From Hyparrhenia diplandra (Eukaryota > Streptophyta > Magnoliopsida > Poales > Poaceae), in contig JADLZK010002605.1 in NCBI GenBank assembly GCA_015847255.1, forward strand, positions 62,001 to 126,000: a stretch of DNA of 64,000 nucleotides. The letters run 5' to 3'. The notes under the pieces were generated by a model, which worked only from the letters and a program-made list of their open reading frames with translations, ran no database searches and was not told the origin of the DNA. Shown piece by piece: positions 33,506 to 43,282 of the stretch. The position numbers and the translations under genes were made by a program. The stretch's first letter is position 1, and each line of letters opens with the position of its first letter.

Positions 33506-33549
33506 AATCAGAATCGTAGTGTATTTTGCATCCAAAAATAGACCTCATT

Positions 33550-34055
33550 TCTGGAGTAGAGGTCAGCGTCATCCACCGTCTGAGCCACAAGAATATCGTC
33601 CCTCTCGTTGGTAACGTACTACATACTGTTTATTTTATACAAATCTGTTTGTTATAAAAAAACAACCTCAACTGATTTACTATATCGTTATGATAAATAT
33701 CATCATGAATAATATCACATATATGTGCTCTAATCTACACCGTACCCTAGGTATATATATATATATATGGTGCACCAAACTGTTATACTAAACAAAATTT
33801 TTATATTCTTTTTTTTTTTTTTTACGATAAAAATTTGTAGTATATTCAGTAGTCGCGTGCCAACAAAGAATAACTAGAAAAGTTTAATTAACTAACCCTT
33901 ATCAGGACTCAACAACCCGATGATTTGCAAATAAGACTAGAAACATCTCCGTTGTTTGTGGTTTCCTCATTCACAAGTTGTGCAAACATTCAGGTTGGTC
34001 TTACCACAAAGGAGAGGCTTTCCTGATATACGAGTACATGAGTAACGGTAGCTTG
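33550..34055 (+). pseudogene. receptor-like kinase fragment, two exons
   Basis: Exon 1 reads VEVSVIHRLSHKNIVPLVGN and ends at a GTAACG donor (about 33,610). Exon 2 starts after CATTCAG at 33,994 and reads YHKGEAFLIYEYMSNGSL. Together they cover kinase subdomains III to V, in the style of L-type lectin or related receptor kinases. The ATP loop, catalytic loop and activation segment are absent. It ends about 40 bp before the LTR at 34,096, so the element may have cut it, but no continuation was found to the right. Confidence 0.65.
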
Positions 34056-34095
34056 TGTTAGAAATCAGCTCTCTCTCTCTTTGGATTGTTAGAAC

Positions 34096-34732
34096 TGTTG
34101 GGACATGGCCCTTGGCTAGCAGGCGGAGGTGTTCAACCAGGCAAGTAAACGCGAGTCAAGGACCTTCGTTAACCGATTGAACTTCGTGTGTCTATTGTGT
34201 TTGCCTTGCAGGGCTAGGTGACGAGCATGGGCGCGACCCTCCAGTGCAGGCGGAGGTCTCCGTTCCAGCGCTCCAGAGCGGAGACAGCAACCTCCGCCAG
34301 CCCCATGGACTGGCGCCAGACCCGGCGGAGGTGTCCGACCTCCGGCCCCCTAGTCCCTCTCCGGGGAGTACCTGGCGAAGGTCGCGCCCGCTGGGCTCGA
34401 GGGAGAGCCATCTTCACCGAGATGGGGCGGCGAAGGCCCATTTGGCTAAGGCGGTTCGAGCAGAGAAAGGACGCGGAGGCCCCCGAGCTAACAAGGCAGA
34501 TGCCGGAATATGCTAGGAATTTAGAAGGGCAATTCTGTAATCTTAAATTCCCGCATGATGTAAAACTATAAATAGGGGCTGTACCTCCCCGTTTTGGGGG
34601 GTTGGTGAATACCATTTATGGATGTTTATCACTAAATGAGTCCGTATCCCATAGTCCTGTTCTAGCGATCCTCCCCCCAGAGCTCCGCCTGGGCGGATAC
34701 CTCACCCCGTGTTGGAATCCACAGTTTCAACA
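34096..34732 (+). repeat. 5' LTR of TAT element 2
   Basis: Starts TGTTGGGACATGGCCC and ends GTTTCAACA directly before the PBS, giving the usual TGTT...AACA ends. Length about 637 bp. It carries four exact GCGGAGGT/ACCTCCGC octamers and related variants. Confidence 0.75.
34567..34574 (+). promoter_or_regulatory. TATA box in the 5' LTR of element 2
   Basis: TATAAATA followed by GGGGCTG, in the right orientation to start genomic RNA of the element about 30 bp downstream. Confidence 0.7.
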
Positions 34733-34733
34733 T

Positions 34734-34751
34734 TGGCGCCAACCGTGGGGC
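34734..34751 (+). other. primer-binding site of element 2
   Basis: TGGCGCCAACCGTGGGGC lies one base after the LTR. TGGCGCC is complementary to the 3' end of plant tRNA-Asp-like tRNAs and is widespread at the start of TAT elements. Confidence 0.75.
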
Positions 34752-35197
34752 CAAACTAGAAAACCATGGCTCCACGAAGAGGAAGAAAGCTACCACCAAG
34801 GCTAAGGCCCCAGCGAGAAATACCCGCCGCGCGTAGCATAAGAAGCACTTTACGCGACGGAACGGGATGATCCCCCGCAAAGCGAGGAGGAGCGAAGATG
34901 AAGACGCCGCTGGCGAAGACGAAGAGCCGGCCACTCGAACAGGCGCACCTCAAGGCGGGGGCTCCGCCCAGTCCCAGGAGTTGTTACAGCTGCAGGCTAC
35001 TCTTCAAAGACTGCATCAGGAAAGAAACCAAGCAGCGGCCGCATACACCGAGATAGTCAAAGCGCAGCAGGCATCCGCCCAGGCAGCGGAGATTAGGCAG
35101 CAGATCGCGCTCTTGCAGGCGGAGATACAAAGCATGCAGGTGATCGGCCAGGCCCCGCCAAACCAGCCACCTCTAATCATCCCACCCATACCTATAT

Positions 35198-36759
35198 GGG
35201 AGAATTGCCTATTTGGCCTCCGAAAAACTTCATCTTGCTTTTTTGGCCCTTTTTTCTTTGAACTTTCCTATTTGGCCTCCAAATGAAACTTTCTTTCTCC
35301 CTTGGCCTTCCGTCGGTTTGAGCAAGTTAACGGTGTTAAGTGACACCTAAAAAGACCATTTTACCCCTGTCTAAAAAAATAAAAAAACAAAGTTTTATTT
35401 GTTTTTGGTATATTTTGAGTGGATATATAAACATTTTAAACACATATAAAATCAGTAGTAAGATTTTTTTTTCCCACTAAACTCTCCTTTTTCCTCTCTG
35501 ATCGAATTAGTAGTAAGATTCTTGCTCTCGTAACTCGTTCACTCACAACTATAGTTGCTCTGATCTGAAGGATTAAAATTGAGAAATACTACCTTCAATT
35601 CAGGTATTTCTGATTGTACCATGTATACAAAATTGATTAAATTCTGTACAAAAATCTGACAAAAAATGAAAATCCGGGGCCGACCTCATGTACTCGTCGG
35701 TCACCATCCGCACGACCTCCTGCACCAGCCCGGCCGCGGCAAGCAACACGGCGCGGACAGCAGCTCGCCGGCCGTGGCCAGGGCGTTGGTCAGCACGATG
35801 CCGTTGCCGTAGCCCAGCGGGCGGTGGCGAACTGGCGCCTCCGTCCACGGCGAACAGCAGCAGTGCGCTGCTCGGGTGCCAGCCCGGCGCTTTGGTGCGC
35901 TTGGCAGCGCCACGAGCCCCGACAGCGCCTCGAAGGTGGTGCAGCGGCCTAGGGCGCCGTCGGCAAGCGCCAGCTTCGCGGGACGCGCTCCAGCCGGTCC
36001 GGTCGAAGCAGAAGGAGCGGTACAGCGGCTCCTGCGAGCCGTGAGCGGCGCCCCGTGTCGGAGACGTCGGGGATCTCAGCGAACTCGTGGTGCAGGAAGG
36101 TGTGCCGCGGGCGGGTCTCGCGGCTTCAGGACGCTGCGGTCCACGAACGGCGGCACGGTGAGCTCAGCGGACGCCAGCGCCGTCTCAGCCCACGAGTTGA
36201 CGAACTCCATGGCGCCCGATGCCGTCGAACATGCTGTGGTTCATGGCCAGGCCAAGCGCGTAGCCCGGCAGTACTTGAGTTGTCTCGGTCTACCTGGAAA
36301 AAAGTAGACAAACTATTTGTGTTGCGTCGACCATAAACCCCACCGTCAAATCAACAGAATTGTTATTCACCCAAAAAAAAAAAAAAAAAATTGAACAAGA
36401 AAGGTTGCACTTGTTGGATCCGGTGAGTACTACAGGACTTGTCACATGTGTAAGTATGGACCAAATTTAATCTGTTTTAAAAAATGAGCGAAAACCTAAC
36501 ATAGTTTTCTTTTCATTTGATGCAAACAAAGAAATACTATGAAAGAGACAAGAAAACAAATAAAACTTTGTTTTTTTTTATTTTTAGAGAGGGGTAAAAT
36601 GGTCTTTTTAGGTGTCACTTAACACCGTTACCTTGTTGAAAGCGACGGAAGGCCAAAGGAGAAAGAAAGTTTCATTTGAAGGCCAAATAGGCAAGTTCAA
36701 GAAAAAAAGGGCCAAAAAGCAAGATGAAGTTTTTCGGAGGCCAAATAGGCAATTCTCCC
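35198..36759. mobile_element. Pack-MULE, 1,562 bp, 9-bp duplication TACCTATAT
   Basis: Long inverted ends of about 190-210 bp: GGGAGAATTGCCTATTTGGC at the left and GCCAAATAGGCAATTCTCCC at the right, continuing inwards through TTAACGGTGTTAAGTGACACC. The 9-bp duplication TACCTATAT is exact (35,189-35,197 and 36,760-36,768). There is no transposase; the GC-rich middle is a captured host gene piece. It sits inside gag of element 2, so it is younger than that element. Confidence 0.95.
35650..36290 (-). pseudogene. captured BAHD acyltransferase fragment
   Basis: On the minus strand the piece reads GYALGLAMNHSMFDGI, containing the BAHD catalytic box H-x-x-x-D (H and D complementary to about 36,223-36,237). 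It continues EFVNSWAET, PPFVDRSVLKPRDPP, FLHHEFAEIPDVSDT, EPLYRSFCFDR, TTFEALSGLVAL, LLFAVDGGA, GYGNGIVLTNALATAGELLS and VRMVTDEYMRSA in shifting frames. The match is to the hydroxycinnamoyl or feruloyl transferase branch. The C-terminal DFGWG box is missing and the piece stops inside the MULE. The first shift is an extra base in a CCC run at 36,215-36,217. Confidence 0.85.
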
Positions 36760-38113
36760 TACCTATATCCGGTCATGCTGCGATGACCATGACGCCAGAA
36801 GTCACGCCCAACCCTCCAGCCGTCCACAATGTCCTTGACGAGCGAAGGTCCTTTGACCCCAAGTCGCCCCTATCAGAAGGAATACAAAAGGACACCGTGG
36901 CCAGCTAGATACAAGCCCACCCAGCTCCCAAGGTTCAACGGAAGAACAGACCCACATCGGTTCATAATGAGTTATGAGCCGGTAGTAGCATCGGCAGAGG
37001 CAAACGACGCTTGCAACCGGCAAAGGCTTTCATTATAGCCGCCCGAAGGGGATGCTTTGGCATGGTACTCCATGCTCAAGCCCAGCACCATATACTCTTG
37101 GGAAAACCTCCCGCGACAAAATCTTTGGAAAACTTCAAGGGACTCGTGGTTCAGTCACTCACCTCTATGGATCTATTTCAATGCAGGCAGGGTCAGAATG
37201 AGCCGTTGAAAGACTACTTCCGAGATTCTGCAACTCAAAGCGAAGGCACCGGATGTGCGGATCGGTGCAATCGATGCCGCCATTAGAGGCCTCCGCTTAG
37301 GGCCATTCACCGGGGAGTTGGCGAGAAACAAACCAAAGACTATGCAGGAACTCTGTGAAAAATTCGAGACTTGGATCCGCTCGGATGATGACTTCCGAAA
37401 GAGACTAGAGGAACAAAACCAGGACAGGCAACAACCTAAAAGGAAACAAAGGAATCAACACCAGAGCCTCTGCAGCCTCCGCACAAACAAGGTCGGGGGG
37501 ACGACACATCCTTGCCCTCGACCGGACAACGGAGAGGAACCGACCAACGGCAAAGTCCCCGGGGAGCAAGACCCCCAAATACCCGAAGCCATTCGGGGCA
37601 AAGGGCCAGGAAAGAGCTAGAACAAAAAGGCAAGAAAACAATTCTGTGCCGTACATGGCGAAGAGAAAGGGCACTTTACAAGAGATTGCCCCATCATCCA
37701 GTAGGAAAGGGACAAGGTGCACAAGGGGACGAACAGTCAGCCCCCACCCAACCACCCAGTGTAGCAAATGAGGGAGGCCAACAGTGCCTACACCTACCCA
37801 CGCTCCGAGCCTCCGCCAAACCAAAGCCAGCACCAGCAATACTGTCCTGTTTACCCATCCCTCACATCAAACTAAATACACCCTTCTACAATCGCAAGTG
37901 CATACTACCCCAATTTCTTACCAGCATGGAGACCTCCGCCTCCACCACCAACACCAAACTACTCATCTGAGTCCAGCATGTCTTACCCCAACCCAAGGCA
38001 ACATTTAACCTACATCGAGGGGGGACGGCCCTAATAAGCGAATAGGCGACCCAACGGACCAAGCTTCAAACACACACCTGCCACCCCCGCCAGGCCCCCC
38101 ACCCAGCGCTCCC

Positions 38114-39070
38114 ATGAAAAACGAGCCAAATCAGGAGAATCAATACAATCCTCATACTCCACTCCCAACCATCGGGATGATAATGCCCATCGCCGGAGGT
38201 TCATCGATAGAGTATGAGACCAAAAGGCAAAAGAGGGATCATCTCCGCTTGGTTAACAATGTAGCCATCCAGCCGGCAGTCAAAATTGTTGAGTGGTCTA
38301 AAACCCCGATCACCTTTTTAGAAGAAGACCTCAAGTTGGAAAGCTATCCGCATGTGGACGCAATGGTGATCAAAACAAGCATAGCAACATGGGAAATGAA
38401 GAGGGTGCTAATCGACAGCAGAAGCTCCGCCGACATCATCTTCGCCAACGCCTTTGACAAAATGCAGTTCAACAGAAATCAGCTGCAACCCTCAGACTCA
38501 CCCCTCATAGGCTTTGGTGGAAGGCAAGTTCAAGCGCTGGGGAAAATAACCCTTCCAGTCTCCTTTGGAAACCTGGAAAGCGCAAGAACGGAGTACATAA
38601 CCTTCGACATCGTCGATGTCTACTCGCCATACAATGCGATATTTGGCAGAGGTTTCACAAACAAATTCAATGCTACGATACATATGGGCTACTTGTGCAT
38701 TAAAATCCCAGCCCTCCACGGGATCATTACAGTATATGGAAGCCAAAAGGAAGCAAGAAATATAGAAAGAGCCGTATACAGAGCACATAGAAATGTCAAT
38801 TCTGTGCAAACAAAAAGTGAAGACCCGGAACCACCTGACATGATTAGAGGACAGACAACCGCGAAGGGGCAGGAGAAGGTGAAAAAGATAAGAATAGATG
38901 AAGATCCTGATCATACGGTAACAATCAGTGCTAATCTATCCACAGACAAAGAAAAGGAGTTAGCGGAGCTCCTGATAAGAAACAAAGACATCTTTGCCTG
39001 GTCAGTGGCGGATCTCGGGGGTGTCGATAGGGACACCATTGAACATATCACGGACATTAGCAAAACATGA
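38114..39070 (+). pseudogene. aspartic protease region of TAT element 2
   Basis: An open frame of 318 residues holds the retropepsin domain: VIKTSIATWEMKRVLIDSRS then SADIIFANAFDKM, PLIGFGGRQVQALGKITLPV, YITFDIVDVYSPYNAIFGRG. The catalytic Asp (codon at about 38,413) is present, but the family's D-[GST]-G box reads D-S-R, so the glycine is replaced by Arg and activity is doubtful. The last 60 residues (ADLGGVDRDTIEHI) are the linker towards RT. The frame ends at a stop at 39,068-39,070 before RT resumes. Confidence 0.85.
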
Positions 39071-39099
39071 GGCCAAAAAAGCGAGAGGCAACGAAAAAT

Positions 39100-41070
39100 G
39101 TCGGAAGATAGAATACTAGCCGCTCAGCGGAGGTCCGAGAGGTTGCTCGACGCCAAAGTCATTAGAGAAGTCAAGTACACCGATTGGTCGGCAAGCGTAG
39201 TTCTAGTACCAAAAAGAAAACCTCCCAGGCAAGATGAGGATGTGTATAGACTTCACAGACCTCAATAAGGCCACCAAGAAGGACAATTTCCCCCTGCCAA
39301 GAATAGACACCTCTGTCGATAAAGCAGCCGGGTGCCGAAGGTTCTCGCTCCTGGATTGCTACTCAAGATATCACCAAATTTGGCTGAGAAAAGAAGATGA
39401 AGAGAAAACAAGCTTTACTACCCCGTTCGGGACATATTGCTTTGTTAGAATGCCAGAGGGCTTGAAAAACGCCGGCGTAACCTTCGCCAGGATGACAGGC
39501 AAAGTTCTGGTAGGGCAGCTACTCAGAAATATGATTGCGTACGTGGATGACCTCATAGTCATGAGCAAAAAAGAGCAGGACCACATTTCGGACCTACAAG
39601 AGATCTTCGCCAACCTTAAAAAATCCGGGCTCAAATTGAACCTCGAAAAGTGTGTTTTCGGAGTAACAAAAGCGAAGGTACTCGAATACAACGTCAGCTC
39701 AGAGGGAGTAAAAGCCAACCCAGAGAAAACGAAAGCAATCAGAGACATGACTGAGCCCAAGACAAAGAAAGAAGTACAACAGCTCACGGGCAGAATCGCA
39801 GCCCTAAACAGATTCATCTCAAAGTCAGCGGAGAGGAGCCTACCGTTTTTTCAGGCACTACGCGGAGGTGGGCAGGTCAACTGGGGCAAGGAGCAAGTAG
39901 AGGCCTTCGCCAAACTCAAAGAATACCTACAAGACCAGTTGTCGGTAACAGTCCCAGACAAAGAGAAACCTCTACTCCTATATCTTGCGGCCTCCGATCA
40001 CGCAATTAGTGCCGTGGCAGTCCAAGAGAAACTTGAAGCCAATCGCCTCATACAGCTCCCAGTTTATTACGTATCAGAAGCATTATCGGGAGCGAAGGTC
40101 AACTATACCGAGATTGAGAAAATAGCATATGCCCTGCTAACCGCATCCAGAAAACTCAAGCATTACTTCCACTCATACAAAGTGATAGTGCCAACATCAC
40201 AACCACTTGCGGAGGTCCTGAGAAACAAGGAAACCTCGGGCAGAATTGGAAAATGGGCTGCGGAGCTCTCGCAATTCGAAATATCATTTGTGCACAGATC
40301 CACAATACGATCTCAAGTGCTGGCAGATTTTGTGGCAGAATGGACACCGCACAAACAGGAGCAGCAGGCTCAAGACTCTCAACTATGGACAGTGTACACA
40401 GATGGAGCTTGGGGGCAGGCATGGAGCAGGGGCCTCCGCTGTCATAATGTCACCTTCAGGAATCAAGTCTTACTTTGCTACAAGATTAGAATGCTCTCAA
40501 ACATACAACACAGCTGAGTATGAAGGACTCATCCTAGGCCTCACCAAAGCGAAGGCCTACGGAGCAAAGACTGCGGAAGTCAGAACAGACTCAATGTTAG
40601 TGGCAGGGCAAGTAGAGAAAGAATGCATGGCCAGAGAACCAGAGCTGGTGAATTACTTGGCCGTGGTCAGGGCACTAGAGTGGAGGTTCTGAGGATTCAC
40701 AGTGAAATTCATTCCCAGGGAACAAAACAGCGAAGCCGACACATTGGCCAAAGCAGCAGCGAAAAACCTCCACATGCCTCAAAATACCTTCTACAGCATA
40801 TCACACAAGCCAGCAACAGAAACGTTGAACAAAGCCTTCAAAACAATAATGCTAGTAGAAGGCGAAGACTGGAGACAGGCCATACTAGACAACCTCAACA
40901 ATATCAGCTATCCGGAGGAAGAAGCGGAGGCCGCAAGAACGGCTGCACGAGCAAGGAATTACACTCTAATAGACGGCTCATCGTTCAAAAAGGGGAGTCG
41001 TTCAACCAATGCTCAAGTGCACCTCTCAAAGCGAAGGCTTAGAACCCCTAAAGGAAATACATGCTGGTAA
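39100..41070 (+). pseudogene. reverse transcriptase plus two RNase H modules of TAT element 2
   Basis: RT starts near 39,100; a shift at about 39,225 leads into RMCIDFTDLNKATKKDNFPL, FVRMPEGLKNAGVTFARM and the catalytic YVDD box at 39,540-39,551. The RT-linked RNase H follows (LLLYLAASDHAISAVAVQE, QLPVYYVSEALSGAKVNYTE). After ADFVAEWTP begins the second RNase H with all four acidic positions visible: YTDGA (about 40,395), TAEYEGL (about 40,510), RTDSM (about 40,585) and NSEADTLAK (about 40,730). A shift at about 40,420 and a stop at 40,690 break it. Otherwise this is the best preserved part of the element. Confidence 0.9.
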
Positions 41071-42100
41071 TGCGTGGATCACACATCGGACCAAGAGCAT
41101 TGTCGGCAAAAGGCCATCCGACTAGGTTTCTATTGGCCTACTCACATTAAGGATGCCCAGCAAATTGTTAAGACTTATGTAAACTGTCAAAACTTTTGCG
41201 CCACACCAGAAAAAACCCTTCAGCGGAGACACAATTAATACCCCCGACCTGGCCATTGCGGAGGTGGGGAATAGACCTGGTCGGCCCACTACCAACTTCG
41301 CAAGGAGGAAACAAATTTGCAGTGGTCGCCATCGAATACTTTACCAGATGGATAGAGGCCAAACCAGCGGCGAAAATCACGTCGAAGCAATCGGGAAATT
41401 CTCTTGGCAAAACATAATCTGCGAGTTCGGGTGCCCAAAATGATCGCCGAGTTGATAACGGCAAACAGTTCGGTCGACAAGTTCGAGGAGAATTCTGCAC
41501 CCAAATGGGCACAAAGATAGCCTTCGCCTCGTATACCACCCGGAGTCCAATGGGGCAGTCGAGAGAGCAAACAGAATAATATTCTCCGCAATATCCAAAA
41601 CCTTGTTCAACTTTCGCAAAGGCAAGTGGGCAGATGAGCTAACAAGGGTAATCTGGTCTCACAACACCATAGCTTCGCGAGCAACTGGTTTTACTCCATT
41701 CAAGCTCATGTATGGCGAAGAAGCAATGTTACGTGAGGGGAGGAATAGAAAAGGGAAAGCCTCCGCGTCTTAAAGGAAAAAATGGCGGAGGATGAAGATT
41801 ACGCCAAGGAGACCCCACAGGACAAACAAGGCCGAGGCGGTGGAAAACATACGCAAGTATCGGGACCAAACCAAAAATGGAGAGACAGCAAGGTCCGCAA
41901 GAAGAGCATTGAAGACGGGATCTAGTCCTCAAGCGAAAAACCGAACGCCTCCACCGTCGGTAAAGCGCAAGCAAAGTGGGACGGCCCATTCATTGCAAGA
42001 GCGGCGGCAAGGCGGGGGCCTTCCGCCTCGTTGATAGCGAAGGCAACATCTCCGACCGTACACAGGCGTTGACAACCTCCACAAATACTACTTGTAAGAC
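41060..42100 (+). pseudogene. integrase of TAT element 2, broken
   Basis: The zinc-binding part is decayed (C-x-x-C as NCQNFCAT near 41,185). The core reads PLRRWGIDLVGPLPTSQGGN (first Asp about 41,270), VVAIEYFTRWIEAKPAAKI, then DNGKQF (second Asp about 41,455) and GAVERANRIIFSAISKTLFN with the catalytic Glu (about 41,560). SRATGFTPFKLMYGEEAM follows. The C-terminal GPY/F module is seen as KWDGPFIA (about 41,975-42,000). At least five frame changes. Confidence 0.85.
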
Positions 42101-42993
42101 CACCTCTCGCAATCTATAAGCGGAGGTCGGCCAGCTCTTTATTTTTTCCGCATTAGTAGGAAAGTAGAATTTACCGCTTTCAAAAAGGTTCTGCACTCTT
42201 TTCCTCACAGGGGAACTCCTAGCGGAGGTGAGGTTTTTAATGAGGCAGAACTAATGTAAAAATCCTCTATAATATAAAGAGAAAAATTCCCCTAACGCCA
42301 AGCAAAGAAAGTCGAAAGTGACTAGCAACGCAGTCACGTAATTCGACAAGGGCGAAGAAATGCTCAAGAGGACCTCTTAAGGTCAGAACGCAGAGATTCT
42401 AACCTAAAGACGACCTCTAAGGACCTCCGACAGGTCTCAAAAATCCTCAAAACAAGTCCTGCCCAAGGCGCAGGCATTGAGGTAACATGGCCAAATATGC
42501 CAAAACAAAAGCTGAAACAAGACCTGTCCACATCGGACATCAGCGAAACCTCCGCCAACAAAGGCAAAGAGGAAGCCAAAAACAAAAATTAGAAACAGAA
42601 TCTAGCATGTTTCTCTTTTGTAAAGACAATTACAAACAGCATAGGTTCTTGACATTGTGCTGTCGAAACTGCAAACATTCTCGCAGCAGAAAATACAGTG
42701 TTAGCTCAAACATGAGCACAAAAGAGAGATCAACTACGCCACCATACTAAGCAACAGATTCACTAAGACACGCAGAAAGCATCTCCGCCACCATCGATGC
42801 CTTGTCTCGCAGCACTCTCAACTTGTGACGTGAACCTCCGATAGAGGGGAACCTCCACTAGCAAAGCAGGAACAGGGGCTGGAGATGTGCTTGTAGAAGC
42901 AGCAGTAGAACCGACGAACTCCAACTCCAACCAAATCTCCGCCGGGAGATACCACACTCACCGCCAAGAACTGATAGCTCATTGGCAAGAGTT
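42101..42993. other. non-coding tail of TAT element 2
   Basis: No gene recognised on either strand; minus-strand open frames here are not clearly the antisense ORF. Motif copies GCGGAGGT/ACCTCCGC continue (about 42,121, 42,223 and 42,549). The tail ends at the unrelated LTR at 42,994. Confidence 0.5.
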
Positions 42994-43258
42994 TGTTGGG
43001 GTGGGGGGCCGGCGTGCCACCCCCACTCTTGTAAAAAGGCCCAATGCTCAACTAGTGTGAGGGCTCTCTTGTAAATTTCTAAAGCTAAAAGGGTCGGATG
43101 GAAGATGTACTCCCTCCATCCCTCTATAAATACAACCCCAAGGCTAAGGGGGAGGTGACTCTTCCCCCACTTTCTCATTTCCTGTTTTCCTGTGGGAAGC
43201 CCTCACCCCTTCTCCCGCAACTCAGGTTGCGAAGGTAAAGGGGTAGGTGCGAAACCCA
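42994..43258 (+). repeat. short LTR of a third retroelement
   Basis: From TGTTGGGGTGGGG to GAAACCCA, about 265 bp, with TATAAATA at 43,125-43,132 and a PBS a few bases after the end. The start can fold back on itself (GTGGGGGG with CCACCCCCAC at 43,016-43,026). No second copy was found in the window. Confidence 0.6.
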
Positions 43259-43262
43259 CGGT

Positions 43263-43282
43263 TGGCGCCGTCCGTGGGGATC
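43263..43282 (+). other. primer-binding site of the third retroelement
   Basis: TGGCGCCGTCCGTGGGGATC, the same TGGCGCC start as in element 2, placed four bases after the LTR end. Confidence 0.7.

Larger units (their letters stand above)
34764..37940 (+). pseudogene. gag of TAT element 2, split by a Pack-MULE
   Basis: From the ATG at 34,764 the frame is soon lost, but a second frame from 34,867 gives an acidic, Gln-rich coiled-coil-like segment (ELLQLQATLQRLHQERNQAA) up to the MULE at 35,198. The retrotransposon gag domain resumes at about 36,770 and includes, in shifting frames, KDTVASW, AWYSML, WENLPRQN and APDVRIGAIDAAIRGLRLG. A zinc-knuckle-like FCAVHGEEKGHFTRDC lies at about 37,640-37,690. 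Gag would form the particle. At least four frameshifts plus the insertion inactivate it. Confidence 0.75.
34096..42993 (+). mobile_element. Ty3/gypsy LTR retrotransposon, TAT lineage (element 2), no 3' LTR seen
   Basis: Order: 5' LTR (34,096-34,732), PBS, gag (split by a Pack-MULE), protease, RT, first RNase H, second RNase H, integrase with GPY/F end, then a non-coding tail. The domain order including two RNase H modules indicates the TAT lineage. All ORFs contain frameshifts. A second copy of the 5' LTR was not found before a different LTR begins at 42,994, so the 3' end is lost or replaced. The octamer ACCTCCGC (or its complement) is repeated along the whole element. Confidence 0.85.
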
